A stretch of 64,000 nt of DNA from Phorcus lineatus (Eukaryota; Mollusca; Gastropoda; Trochida; Trochidae), in the NCBI GenBank assembly GCA_921293015.1, contig OV121084.1, positions 23,192,960 through 23,256,959 of the forward strand, written 5' to 3'. Every line of letters starts with the position of its first letter. Position 1 is the first letter of the stretch. The notes beneath the pieces are model-generated. The model saw only the letters and a program-made list of their open reading frames with translations. It was not told the DNA's origin and ran no database searches. Of the stretch, positions 12,701-27,700 are shown piece by piece. Both the position numbers and the translations under genes were made by a program.

Positions 12701-15700
12701 TTTACTTTGTCAAACGGGCAGGAATTCACTAGTTGCATACCAACAATATTTTCAAAATTTGTTTGCCGGGGATTTTCCTGAAGGAAATCATGATTGTGAT
12801 TTACATTGCACAGTAACATCAAAATCCAATTTAATTAAAGTATGCAAATGTTAAACATGGTCAAATCCGGCAAAACCTTGACAGTTTTCATTTCATGAAG
12901 GCAGGCATTCTATAACATGGTGATAGGCTTTGTGATGGTCTTGAAACAGTTTGATTGGACAGGATATCACACCAAAAAATTTAAAGTGCACTCACCTCAC
13001 ACTTTATTTAAGACATCAATACCGACTTAAGTTTTAAAATATTTTAAAACACTGAAGCTGGTCACGAAATACTAACATCATCTGAAATTGTCGGTAATGC
13101 TACAAGTAACTTTTTTTGAGATTCCAAAATATGTCATCTCTGTAAGAATGTCAGTCCCTGTAAATTGTGCACAGGCACAGCACAGACAGTTTAAATTAAA
13201 ATCGTTGTTATGGTAGAATGGAGATAAACATACTGTGTTTGAAAATTAGAGGACTATAACGGAATCATAATAGCTCTAAATCCTCCATTTAAAGTCTCAA
13301 GCTTCACATTTGACTTAAAATTAAATTTAAGGCTACTAGAATTCTGTTATATTAAGCCTTCACATGCAGATGGATGGACAGACAGATCAGTTGAAAATAC
13401 CTGGGGAATAATTACTATTGTACAACAGATATTCACTAGGAAAATGTTTAACTGACTGAGATCTACAAGATCTACTGACCGTCGAGTATGTCCTGAAGGA
13501 GGCAGGTGATGGCGTGACTAGCCCAGGGCCCGCCCCAGGTGATATTGCCGTGATTGAACTCGTGGTTGGCAGCAAGCAGGATGAGCTTCTCCAGCTGCTC
13601 TTGATTCATGGCCTCTGCCAGGCTGATGGCCGGCCGTGCACAGTTGCAGATCCGTGCCAGCACCTGCAGAACCCAAATCATACTAACACTAGCAAAACAT
13701 CATTACCAGACATCACAAATATCATAATATTGGGGTGAAACACTTACAGATCCATACGAGGTATATACCAGGGACTTAACTACCTGAGCTGGAAGAGCGT
13801 CTGCATGTCACCCTGGAGACCAGGGTTCAATTTCCGGCTGTGTAACACCAAAACATATTTATAGGTGGGAGATGTTGCTTCCTTGATTGACACTCAGCAA
13901 CTAGAAATATGTGCATGTGATGCACAGTGATGTACCCCTTCCTAACTTTTAATCCAACCTAATCATCTTATTGCCACTTATACCAGTAACAATCCATACC
14001 AAACATATAACAAGTTCAATGGTGCATAAGAAAAAGTTGTATATATTTGTCAACTTCTTTATTGTTAGGAATGTGACATTTGATACTCACAGTCATCAAA
14101 TATTATAATTAGCATCTACAGCCCCCAATATGCACCAATTCAATTTTGTTCCGTGGAAACCAAGTAACATGAAAAATTAAGAATAGCCAGTGTAGCAAAA
14201 GGCACCACCCAAGCACTAGATCTAACCACATACCAGGTTTAGTAAAATAATACTCATTAGATTTTTAGATATAGGTTTGAAATTCCCTACCCCCATATGC
14301 ACAAAGTTCAAATTGTTTCCATGGAAACCAGTAAAATATTTAAAATTCAGAATAACCAAAATAGCAAAAGGTACCACGTCATCACTAGATCTAACCCCAT
14401 AAAAAGTTTCTTACAAAGATATTGAATGTTTTTTGAGATATGGTCTGGAAACGAAAGCATTTCGTAATTACATAACCACGGACGGAACTGAAAACATTGT
14501 CTTCCGCAAAGCATTGCGGGGGACATAATTACGGAATTACGGACAGAACTGAAAACATAATTAATATTATTATTAAATCTTTATATCTTGAATCTCTCAT
14601 CAGCAAAATAGTCTTACAAAATAAGTTAATATAAATCAGTAAATGCTATATTAGAACTTGTTTGTACAAGTACATAAGAAGACAACCATACAGTTATGGG
14701 GTGTAAGGATGGGTATTGCTCCTCATTGACATAATGAAATCTACTGCAATACAGAATAGCTTACAGATGTACAATTTTCACCTGCTGCCATAGCAACAGC
14801 TCCTCCCCAAGAAGAGGTGTCGCTGTAAGCTTAAATGAAATTACATTAAAACGCAAGCAATGTTCAGATTTTGCATTACTTTGATCATCTTTTTTTATGA
14901 ACATTATTGAGAGACTTGTTTGTCTAACATTACCTGCTTTATTTAAAAAAATATAACATTTCACTACTTGCACATTCAATTGAATTTAGTTTAAATCGTT
15001 TTCAAGCAAGTTTAGGTGAAGAAGTACGTAACACGACTAATTAATAACAATTCAGTCAAGACGGAAGACTCCATTTTGTTTACATTTTTGACAGTAAAAA
15101 TAAGATGCTGAATCATATTGACGGTAAGATAGATATGTTGAATGCTTCTCCCTGAGGTTATACGGTCACATGTACCATCCTTATACCAGTATCATCCATA
15201 AACCTGATGGCTCAGACAAAACTGTTATACAGATGGTATTACAGACAGCATTACTCTGAAGAGAAACAAACAACTTATCATATGAAAATAATCTAATCAA
15301 AGACACAAGTTTGTCTACTACTTTCACGGTTATATATTCAACTAGTTTCACAGTTGGTTGAAAACTAAAGTTCCCTTTGTAATCTCTATGTTCTAGCTAT
15401 GAAACAATATACCAAAATCTCCATGTCTTCTCAGTTTTCACTTTCTTCATAATTATAGGCATGTAATTTTTCACTGACGGTATCTTCAACGCACTAGTGC
15501 ACACCAATATTTCGTAAACACAACGAATGCACAGATACTGCAATACCCCTCGATATTACTCACTATCCTCACTCAAGTAATCTACCTCGTAAGTTATTCA
15601 ACAAATATTTACGTATTCAGGTAGTAAAGCGGATTTTTAAAGGCCGGAAGTATTTAATGTTACGTTACATTAAACCCGCATGAACTACGATATCGGAAAT

Positions 15701-18700
15701 ATTAAGATTTTGCTCATAAACAGAAAAGCGGAAACGGCAGCCACTATGGCCAATCTAATAACAATGCTAATACTGTGTTTTTAAATCGGTTGATTTACAA
15801 CATTGCTTCCATAAAGCATATTTCATGATTTGTTCTCAGTTAAGAGTTTAGGTAAATTCAATAGCTGCACACAGTACTAGTTCAGCCGTTTCCAAGGGTC
15901 AATAATTTATCCGTTTTGTGCACAGCTAACCATAGATTTGTATATGTCCAAGCCAGCAGCGACTGTCTTAACGTTTAAATTGCTGATTGCAGGAAAACTG
16001 TAATGAATGTTTAGTATTTCATTGCATCGATAGAAAGTTTAGGTGAATGCATAAGTCCTCGTAAACCTTAAAAAAGCCAATTTAAACCGTAAAAGCGTGC
16101 ACTAGTGCCTTTCAATTGGATTTCATAGTATGGCACAGAATCAAAGCTTACCATATATTTTTCTAGGTTGAACTCTCATCATGCAAACAGAATCAAATAA
16201 AAATTCTGAAAATTATTAGTATCCAAAGACACCAGTTAAAGGGGCAGTAGCAACTTGATTTGGAAATTTAGAATCCTTTTATCTTTATCTTCAAATCTTC
16301 AGAGGGTCAAACACCTCAATACTTAACCAATTATCCAGTCATGGAATAAAGCATCAAGTATCAAGCAAAAACTGCTGGCAGCCACTTTTGTGTGAACACC
16401 TTTAAATCAATAAAGGTAAGGAAATGGATTAATGTAGCTTGACCGAAAATACTACATTTCTTTGTGAACTTCTTTTGATTAAAAAAGATTGCCATGCAAT
16501 TGTTAACATTTATTTTTGTTTTCATGGGATCACTTAGTTTACATTCAAAAAGTACTACTGCCCTTGTTTGACATGCATATGTAATTCTTTTGAGGACCCT
16601 TTCATGTTATAACCTGTTTCGAAACGACAAACAGGTGGGCAGACAGCACTCATTCCTCTTTCCCTTATCCACTTTGTGACAGATATAACAAAGCTTCAAA
16701 ACATTCAAGTACCTTGCAAGCCACTAGGAAGAGATCAACATGGCAAGTGAAATCCATACTAAGTAGCAGGGCCATCAGACCTCTCACTACAGCCAGACAG
16801 CGGTTTCTTGGCAACACAAGATTTGTATCATTCTCCTCGTCCAGGCCACTTCCAACATTTCCACCATCTTCCCTCCAGCTGCTCAATTTTTGCTTATTCT
16901 GAGCATCTTCTCTTCGAATGTGAACAATGTCTTTCAAATGCTGAAAAAAAATCTAAGAGTTAGGTTGAAAAATACATGAGCTAGGGTTAAATACTTCCTC
17001 ATTATAAATAATTACTTTCCTTATGAAATGACAATATAAAATCAAAAAGACATTGTAATGAATCTTGAGCACACTACTGCCAATTAGATTGCCTGACATT
17101 GTCTTGTGAAAAAAAAACATTGTAACATTCTCAGGAAAACTTGACAGCACACAGGCTGAGGAAAGTTCAGCACTTCTAACTATTGTGCAAAGGGCTATAC
17201 TTACCAATGAACACTTCAGAGGCTACAAGAGCAAAGATGAACTAATATACATCTACGTGTGAGAAGAGAACCAACCTGACTGACCTTGGAGGCGTACTGG
17301 GAGAGTTCCTTCTTGAACTGCTGCTCCTGCTGCTTCATGAGAGCCTGAGCCTCCTTGCCCATCATGGCCTGACTGCCACTCTTCTCTAGCTGGCTCTCCA
17401 CAAACTTCTTCTTGGCCAGCTCCAGGTCATGCAGCCGTTGTTTGTGATGCAGAATCCGCTTCTGCAGCGACCGTCGATACAATTTACCCGACCGTGACTT
17501 GCGGCTTGGGTTACTTGACACATGACCCTGAATAAAACCCCATCTGTTGGTAGGGCATGATCCTGTATATATTGAAAAAAAGCAATGACAAAATTTAAAT
17601 TCATTAGGAAAATGCTATTGTAATGAGTAAGAGCAATGAACCTTGCGGCTCATCAGGTATTGAATTATTTATTATCTCTTAGGTTGAAGACTTACATGCA
17701 GAGATGCCAACCCCACTTTGATCCTAGGTGTAATATTGGAGGTCAAAAAGTGTAATTTGGACTTCAAAAGCCTAATTCCAATATATCTATAAAACAAAAT
17801 TGTAAATTTAAATTTGTAAAATATTTATTCTTATGTGTAAAAGAGGTACTAACTAACAAACCAAAACTTGAATTATTACAGAGTATTGTAAGTTGCCCCT
17901 AGAATAGAAGAAGACTGTTTGCTTGAAGTGCCACTTCAAGTGGCTGCCCTCGTGTAATCGATGTGCTATTTTTAATTCACAATTACAAATTGAGTGAAAT
18001 ACATCTGAACACCAAGTCCAGATTCCTTACGCTTTTTAGATACTTTTGGTTCAGTAACTTTGGTTTCTGCTGGCGTTTTGACACGATTACAATTTACCGC
18101 AACCACGCTATTGAATAAACACTCCAGGCGAACATACATGTGACCATTAATTATAAGGCTCCCAACTTAAAAATTTGTTGATCTTTTGTCTTAAAATAGT
18201 ATTATTCCTTAGAGCAATGCTAAGAGTAAGCAAATCAGCTGGTGTAAGGGAATTTCTTCCGCCGGTGAGTTCCTTGGCACTTCCCTGTGAATTTTAGTCT
18301 ACTTTATTGACTTTCGTAAATGAGTAGAAAACGTTTTCGGCAGGGAAAGTGTAAAAGCATAATCTTTTAAAACTTGTAGTTATCACGCCCAAACCACAAG
18401 GGTTGGCTTCTTGATACATGTAGAATAATATGACATATCATATGTGGTCTTTATCACAGAAAAGACAGCCACTGAATTATAATTTGCATTGGTGATTGCA
18501 TGTTTAAACACAATTTCATCGAGTCATTTTATTTCCGATGAATAAGTATTGGGTAGGTTTAGTGATAGTGGCCTTTGCCTTTATTTGAGACTTGTTGAAT
18601 ATAACTCACATTACCAACTCTTCCCAAGTCACAGAAAGTCTAAATAATGTTAATAGCTGGATCAAATATGCTATTCCCATCAAACCCCCTTTATCCCACC

Positions 18701-21700
18701 TATACTCTACCCCATAGTGATTAATCTCAACTTCCTTAAATCCTTTGATTTTTGATATTTTCAAAATTTAAGATTCCTAGCATTGATTATTTAGTTTCTT
18801 GGAAATAGACGAATGAAGGTTTGAAGAACGACACCTGCCACGCCCATATTTGAAGTGTGGTGAACATCAAATCTAATAATTTTAGTCTTCATGTCAGGAA
18901 AAAGTTACTTTAAAAAATTCAGCCACCAATGCCAAGTGTTTTGGAGAAGAAGATTTTATAAAGATTTTAGAGAAAATACCTGCCACACCAATATTTGAGG
19001 AAGGTACGTCTGTCCAAAATGTACAAATTCAGATCACCTAGGAGCAAGGTATCTCACCACAAAATTTCAGCTTTGGGGGTGCAGCATGCAGTTTTGGAGA
19101 AGTTGAAAATGTGAAAATTTAACAGACAACACCTGCCGGACAACGGGCCATGCCATAAGCCAATCTGACCTTTAATGTAATATGAGATAAAAATTACAAC
19201 CCAGTCACAGCCATATTTTTAGGGCTTGGTCAGGCACAAATTTACAAATATTAGTCCCAAATCTGGTCTTTAAGGTCAAATGAGTTGAAAAGTATACCTG
19301 TATCTTTTTTAACTGTACTCTTTTCAGATTCCTCTAGCGTTGAAGAAGCACAAAGTGAGTTATCAAAGTTGCGACAGAGAAACAGGAGTATCCAGCTGAC
19401 AAGAGACAGATCCAAGCATCCTGAAATATAAACAATGGATTCCTCTTAATTTCTGGTTCATTAAAAGACTGCAGGCTATCTAACCATCAAATGAGTAAAG
19501 TGCTTTTATGACTTTTGCCATAAGTTTAAGTTGAAGTGCAACTAAATTTTGATAGCTCTCAAATAGCATTATCAGGTATGGGTATTAGGAACAAATGAAT
19601 GAACTTAGATCCCAAAGTAGCAAATACTTTATTGGGAAAATTTTAGTTTCCACTGTCAACCTGTATTAGAGAAAGAGTTGTTTAAGGAGAGATGGAACGA
19701 ACAAGAAAAACAATTTACAACTTGTTTATTTTTCTAAAAATAGCAAATTTATGGGTGTGTCACTGAAAGATTTAAAGTAGGCATGAGGTGTTAAGGTTAA
19801 TGAGGAAATATGTTTTGGTCTCCGTTGGTCCAGAACCCCCATATATACCTACTATTTGAAGTGTTAACAGAATTGATAAAACTGTTGCGGCTAACAAATG
19901 TTTTTGACCGATTTTGTATAATTAAATAAAGCACAGGCTTTTCATGAATGAATTCAGAATCCTTACAGAAATCCTTATTACATACATAAAGAAATGACGT
20001 CCAGTTTAATAACATTTTTATGAAATGAGTGAATGGTTTGGTACGTAACGAGCAAAAGTGAGTTAGTAATAATAATAATGATACTTTATTACCCCGAAAG
20101 GAATTCAGTTTGTATCATTACAGAGCTTGGACATACAGGACCATACATGTGATACATAAACGAACACATGAAGGAATGAATGAATGAATGAATGTATTTT
20201 TTACCTCTATTGGTTTTATAATGGGGTAATAAATATCTTCTGCCTGAAGGAAGCTCAACAAACTCATGATCCGGAGCTGACACAATCTTTAGGGATAATT
20301 TCTAAATTCTTTTTTTCATGAAGATATGATAAATTTCTAAAAGAAACTCCGGCAATTTTCCCAGCAATATGAATAACTTTTTCCAAACGAGACTTGTTAA
20401 CAATAGTTAAGGAGCCATACAAACATTGGATAACGATACTGTTCGTGAGTTTCATGAAAATGTAATTAAAAGGGACTGTGTTGGGTATTTTATTTATTAC
20501 TAGCAGAAGTATATCAAATAAAAAGCATTACAGTCGCCGAGTCTACCATTGCTGCCGCACGGCTAACTTTGTGACGTTATACTTAATGATTGCTACGTCA
20601 TGTTACATAAATCAGAACACGGTGATATTACACAATGTGTTAAAACATTGTAGATTTATTAAACAGCAGTATCTTCAATGGGCAACTAATGAAGGGATTT
20701 ATCATATACCCATATAAACTCAGGATAGTAATACAGATGTTCAATGCAAAAGACATCTTCAAATTAAGTGGGGGCAGGATAGGACAGTGGTTAGTGTGTT
20801 GGGCTTTGGATCATGAGGCCTATGGTTCCAATTCCGCCAAGGGCTCGGCAACTTTGTCTGCAGTAGAGGACAGTTCTACAAGCAGTAAGGTTTGGGTGCA
20901 ATTCTACTCTGAATTTCAGCGCAGTTACCACCCCCAGTTCACTAGTTCCAGTTGGAATTAAGTAGGAAACCCAGTGTAGTTATTATTAAAGAAACTGAAT
21001 AAACTTAAAAAAATGAAAACCAAGACCAACTTCGGAAAGCTTAGCTAGGGCTACGTGTCTATGGCGTCTCAACCAACAACGCTTATGACGTCATTTCCCT
21101 AGTGACCATATTATAGTGACATAATGAATTTTCAAGCACCCGCCCCGCTACCATGAATGCGTAATTAGCACCAGTGGCTAATTTTCAAGCGCCGTGAAAT
21201 GCCACCATTATAATAATACATGCTATGTCCACGTGGCGAATTCCACACAAATATCGTTGTACACAAAGCTAGTTTGCGGGCCCATATTACTTTGAATGAA
21301 ACTTCCATCACCTCTAGAATGGTTTCTAAAACTGTAAGTGCATAAATTCTGTTAATGTACTGACATCCACAGTGTTATTAATTCATCTAGTTCCCCCAGA
21401 CAAACGCAATCGCTCAGCACGTGCAGATGTCTCAGTTACATCCCCACTAAAAAATTCACTCTCACATAATGAAAACTGTTATAGATCCTGAATTCACTAT
21501 GTATATGTCAAATTATATATGGAATTGAAAGCAATTAATTCTTCTTTACAAAGATAATTATAACAATCTATTGCACTGGGTTTCCAGTGGTATAAAAAGT
21601 GATTAACTCATCCCCAACTCTACCAACTAATAACCAACAAACTATCTGGAGAATAGTTACTAATGCCTAAACATAAGAAAGTCAAAAAAACCAATATACT

Positions 21701-24700
21701 AGGGATAACAGTGTGGGAGGACTTATCAAACAATAAACACTCTTAAAATGTGTGTAAACCATGTGGAAATACTGAGCTGGATATGGTTGTCCAGATATTA
21801 AGTAATACAATGCAGAGTATAAAAACAAGCAGGCAGAGTGAGCCACATCCCCCCAAAAATGGAAAAAAATTGAGCAATGATTTTTTAAGGGAGACTTTAA
21901 TAGACTTTAAACCTTAATTACTCACTCTTTAGTTAGAAAGAGTCATAACATATATCAATCATTGGTAATGAATTTATCCTACATGTTTTCTGCCCGTTTT
22001 CGAGTTCAGGTTTGAAGACAAAATTATGAGGTAACTTTTAGTGGAAATGGCCAAAAATATAATAAGAGAGATTGAAAACCCCAAAAGGCTTTGGAGATGC
22101 AAACAACATTTACAGACGATTCCTTCCTGAAGTCTTGAAGAAGATTGTGCCAATAAGGTCTTAATGGTCTTAAAATCTTAAAATATGAACCAACATCTCT
22201 GCTATAGAAGAAGATACAATAATTCTGCGTGAGTTACCTGTTCCTGTGTGATTGTTAATTTCCTGGGCGCTAGTCGCAGCAGCTGGAGCAGGAGGTTGTG
22301 AGCGAGACTGGGAGATGTGGAGTGGAGACAAAACTTTGGCTAACATCACTAACAGAGAGTCCATGATACTGACAGAACTTGGTCCACACAGCGCCTTTTG
22401 ACCTAGCGCACTCAGCAGCACAAACACTCTACAAATAAAGACACGAAATTTCATATCAAAATATAAAGACATTGCAGAGGTTCAAAATTAGTTCACCAGG
22501 TACAGTAAACCTCTTATATGTTTGCCAAGTAAACTACTCTTCTAAAATTTTTTTATTAAACTTCAATTTTGATCATAATTTTGGTTTCCATATAGATCAA
22601 ATACTGATCTTTTTTTTCAAAATGATGGCTTTCACATAGACAAACCATTTCCAATTGTTTGTTTTTTTAAATCTGTTGATATATCTAAAACAAATTTTGT
22701 CATATCAATTGACCATGTGAGGATCCACATAAACAAAAGTATTTTTAATTTTTGACTTAATCTGCATATTATTCATTAGATTTGGATTACAAGTCTTTCA
22801 AATGATCTGATTCAATCAAAACAAATCAAATTTATTGATTAACAAATAATTGTATCAACAAGGTTTTATATTTCATCTTTTTGCACAAGAAAAACACCAC
22901 AGCTGTCTTATTACTTAATATTGATATCGACATACCTATCTTGTGGGAAGATCTGTGCATACTCTGAGTGAAAGAACTCTTGAAGCATGTTGCTGAGGAA
23001 ATTGCCCCACCAAGCCTGACTGCCACATATGCGTGAAAGCAACAACCCTGTGCTCACCTGGATCCGTCGTGTGCCCAGCAAACATAGATTTTTGAACAGT
23101 GTCTCACTCACAGAGGGAGAAAGAGCCCCGTACAGCGACATAGGTGGTTCGGGGATAGTTGCTGTACAAGTGCTCATACTAAGCAATGTATCCAACAGAT
23201 TCTCAAGCATCACTCGAAGCTTATCAGTTGAAGCCTGGCGCAGCAATGCAGATATTGACATAGATTCTTCACAGTCTTTAGTTTTTATGCCAAGGGCTCT
23301 CTGAAGGCGCACAATAGCTCGTTGGGCTAGATTAAGCTGAAGCTGTAGCTGCAAACAGTCATTGTAGGTTTGTATGATGCTGTTGTCCTCATCATTTTTC
23401 TTGTTTTTCTGTAGGTAGTATTCAACATGTGAGATTGTAAATTGAACAGTATCTACACCGTTTAGTAGGGTTTCAAGGCGTGTGCGGGTGAGACTGTAGC
23501 GACACTGGAGGTCCTCCTGAAGAGACATGAAGAGTCCAAGCTGGGACAGTAGTTGGGACTGGCCCTGCACTTCCAGCTGTGAAGCCCCGTGGCTGCAGGA
23601 CGGGGCAGACTGGTCTTCCACATACTCCTTCCACTCCCATGGCAAGATGTAGCAGTGACCATAGAATGCACCTATAGGAATGCGTGACCTGGTTGTGCCA
23701 GCACCATACTTTCCTACTGTTGTTATCTGCAAATAGACACATCAAACCGGACAATGGCGCTTGCCAATGACTAAAACGTAATTCTAGAAACTTATTTACA
23801 GCAGATACAAGGAAAAAAATATGTTGATAGTGTTTAGTAGATAAATTAACTTATTTTAGTGTAAATTAGACTATAAATTTATACTGAGGCCTGGGTCTCC
23901 TGGGCAAGGCACTTCATCCACATTGCACTCAGTCCACTCAGCTGTAAAAAGTATCTTAAAAAAACAGTATGTGGCAGTTTCGTAGTAAACTCATGGGCAA
24001 ATGACTTTTTAACTGAGCTTTTAAAGGATGTCTTTTTAAAAAAAAAACCCCATCAAATTGATTCTAACAAGGAAAATATTCTGCAGACTATCGCATAATG
24101 ATGGCAGTGTCCAGTTGCGATCTTAGAATCTCTGAGTCCAAAGTGTCTGGCTAACACCCCAATTTTTAGCTGCGACTAAATTTTAAATAGGGAGCAATTT
24201 ATGAGATTTTGCGTTTACGATAATTAGGACATATGTACAGACGCTGCTGAATAAAATGTCTCCTTTTCATGTTACAGAAGAGTACAACTTTAGGAAAAAT
24301 ATGGAACTATACAAAATATTATGCACCAATGGGCAGTTTTCCTTTCTGCAACATATTGATATGTCGCTCCATGATCATGGTACACTCCAACTAGATAGCT
24401 CCCTATCAACATATTTTATCAGGAAGAATGGAATATGAACTTCGCATAAGGTAAGGTAAGTTGAAAACCTAATATTAATCAATCTTTGGGGGTATAAATG
24501 TTTTCTTGATTGAATCCCTCAAAATCATGTTTTCCATAGAAACCACTAGGGGTGGGTATTGTAGACATTTTCCATTTGGCGATATATTGCGATATGAGCA
24601 GTTGTTTTGTGATACGTATTGCAATATATTGCGGGATGTTTTTCTCAATAAAGAAAACCCTGATTGAGTTAATTTAAACATATTAGATTTGTCTAAATGT

Positions 24701-27700
24701 CTATTAGATTTTAGTAATCTATATAAATTGAAATATAAACTTTCAAAATCTATTCTGTTAGTTATAATAATAAAATTCCCATCGTCTGCAATTGCTTTTT
24801 CACCAACGACTCACTTCCATTGTTAAAATCCGTAAAAAGTTTTATGAACCCGCATGATGTTTTCCAAATGCAAAAGTAAAAACCTGGAAAAATCAATTTT
24901 GAGGACTGTATTGCAATACGTATCGATTTTTATTTTTTACCGGTAAATACCGATAAACCGGTTATATTGCGTACCCCTAGAAACCACAAAAAAAAAAGAT
25001 TTTCAGACAGGTTTAACCCATTCCTTACACATCGAGGAGTAAAGGTAATTAAGTTAATAAAGTTTGGTGACTGAAAAATTAGAAAATTTGCATTAGTTTC
25101 ACAAATTGGGTTAAAATATACTCAAGTCACATCTATTTAATCATAAATATCACATGTTTTAAGTTTCAAGACATCTATCTATACAATTTGAGATATGAGC
25201 GAGCAAAAGGAGCAACAGAAATTCTGACTGCTTCCTCACAGTGGAGATTAGACCTGTTTATCAAGGCCTTAGTGCCAAGACAATATATACCGATCCAGTT
25301 TTATACAGCAAGATGATAAATCATGAAAGTATTGCTCATGAAGCTTTGACAAGATATCATCACGTAACCCGATGCTCTACAGTTTTAAAAAGCAGAAAAA
25401 ATATCACATTAAAAGTAATTTCATTTCTTAATAGATACATACTTAACGTCCCAATAATGTCTCATCACAATTAATTTCTCTAAAACAAAATAAAACTTTG
25501 TCACTTTATAAAGTTATTTGTTTAAAAACAAATTAGGTAAATTGTATAGGAATTTATTGTCTCTTGTGGCCATACTACCATATATCATGAATCCTCACGA
25601 TATATATCAAGATATATTGTCTAAATGTGTTTTGCATTGATGTACTCGTATCGCAAAGAAGACGATGCAAACATCGATACTATCGATGAATCTTTACACA
25701 ACTAGTGGAGGTATAAATATAAATCAATCGATCACTTCTTGAACTCTTTGTTTCTTACCTTTAGATAACGACAAATTGGTGGAGGCATGATATTGTTCAT
25801 AACAAGGGTCCTGAGCCCGATGTCTGATGCAACAACAAGCCTCTGCCCATCCACCTCCTCACCCTGGATCCATACATCAATGGACAGGGAGGCAAGGTCC
25901 GCACATGCAGGGATGATCACATCAGTCAGCAGTATAGGCTTTCCAAAATCTAGCGTCACAAACCGTCGAGCACCTACAACATGAACTTGTGTCATCTTGA
26001 TGTACCATATAACATTCGGAAACAAGGTAAATATGAGCACAGCACACATACCCCCATTTATAGTTTGAATGGCTTCATGCATCGGAAGAAAGTAATGAAA
26101 AATTATTGCAGTTTAAGGAAAACATATAGGTAACACTTGTTTTTTAACCCTTAAGATGCGGGTCCCGGAATATTCCGGGATGAAATTAGCTTTGCCCGCA
26201 AGTCCCCTTAGCGAGATGCGAGTAGCACACTCTGTTTTTCTCACGCTAACTAATTATGGCCGCGGGTCTCAGTAGCGAAGGACAGAAATTTATTGCCTAG
26301 CAGTAGTCTCAGTTCAACGCTTGTATTTTCATTCCGGCTCTCGCTAAGCAACCGTGTTTTGTTTCGTTGGTGTTCTAAATAATGCGCGAACATGCTCCGA
26401 AAGTTATGCGAACATTGATAATGTTTATCGTACCGAAAATAAGCGTTAAAATCACTCAATTTCCCCCCCACTCCCCGCCACAGGTGCTAATAGCCAGTGG
26501 GCACTTTCTAGCCTCTCGCATGAGCTTACCAACCCGCGCGTGCTATCGTTTACTGAGACGCGTGCATTTTGACCCTATGCACGCCTTCCTATCGCACGCC
26601 CTATGTTCTGAACCCTTGGGCGTATTACAATACTGGTTGGATCATTTGAAAGAGCTGAAAATTGTCTTCAATTCAATATAAAATACATAACTACGCCACC
26701 TGAAATGAAGATACAGCATGTGCCGCAAAAAAGGTGATTTTTACATATTTTTAGTTTTACACCATTTTGTCACACCAATTTTCACATGATGTGCTCAACT
26801 TATTTTGACAATTTTTATATTATAAGATAGAGAGAAAGATTGTCTTTTATTCCATGTAAAATTTGTACATGCGCAAAAATACATAAAGACACAGCAAGTG
26901 CCGCACAAAAAGCTAATTTCTCTATTCAAATCATGTAAACTGAACGGCGATTTTGACATGTGCCTTTATTTCGTTCATATCTTCTCAACAGCTAGGCGTA
27001 TTTTGAAATTGATTACCTTGTGATAAAGAAAAAATAATTGTCTTCGATTTGATGTAAAAAAGTTATATGCAGTATATAAAATAAAGATACAGCAAGTGCC
27101 GCAGAATTGCGACTTTTCTTTATTCTTTGTGTTTTTACCATTTTCTCGCACTTTATATCACATATTAACTTCTCGGGACATTTTGAAATTTCATAAATCA
27201 AAATATAGAGAAAAGGATGATCTTTATTTCCATATAAAATTTGTATGTAAAAGAAAATCAGTAAAGACCCGACAAGCATCGCGCAAACAGGCAATTTCTC
27301 TATTCAACCGAGAAGCGATTTTTTCAACTGCTTTTTACACTTCCTATCCATTTAACGGCAGAGCGCATTATCAAAATTTTTATATCACAATAAAGAGAAA
27401 AGGATTGTCTTCAATTCCATATAAAATTTGCAAATTACAATGAAACAATAAAGGAGCGGTAAGTGATGTCGCAATTATCAAAATCTGTTCTCAAATACCT
27501 GAGGGTACAATCTTTGCAAACTATATATATTCCAAACCAAGCGATACATATTTATCATTTTCATATCAACGTAAAGAGGAAATAAATACCTTCATTTTCT
27601 TGTGTAATTTGCCTATATTTGCATCAAAATAAAACGTGTGGAAATTATGCGACAAATGTCACGGTAAGGCGATTATCAAAGACTTTTTTCACTAGCTATA

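Noticed and set aside
13771-13842. functional tRNA gene
   Set aside because: Acceptor stem and D-arm do not pair; only a tRNA-derived remnant is supported.
17696-17723. 28-nt candidate microexon with strong gtaag donor and GSKWGWHL-like product, as the missing exon 16a
   Set aside because: The length is 3n+1 whereas 3n+2 is needed, and the donor side overlaps a dispersed repeat seen also near 8450.
23029-23304. 91-residue plus-strand frame, and similar plus-strand frames at 37122, 37862, 13514, 16714, 47507, 51375 and 52141
   Set aside because: All lie opposite BIRC6 exons that have clear protein homology on the minus strand.
26382-26681. 99-residue frame as piggyBac transposase
   Set aside because: No DDD-type motif or Cys-rich tail; it is much too short and without recognisable homology.
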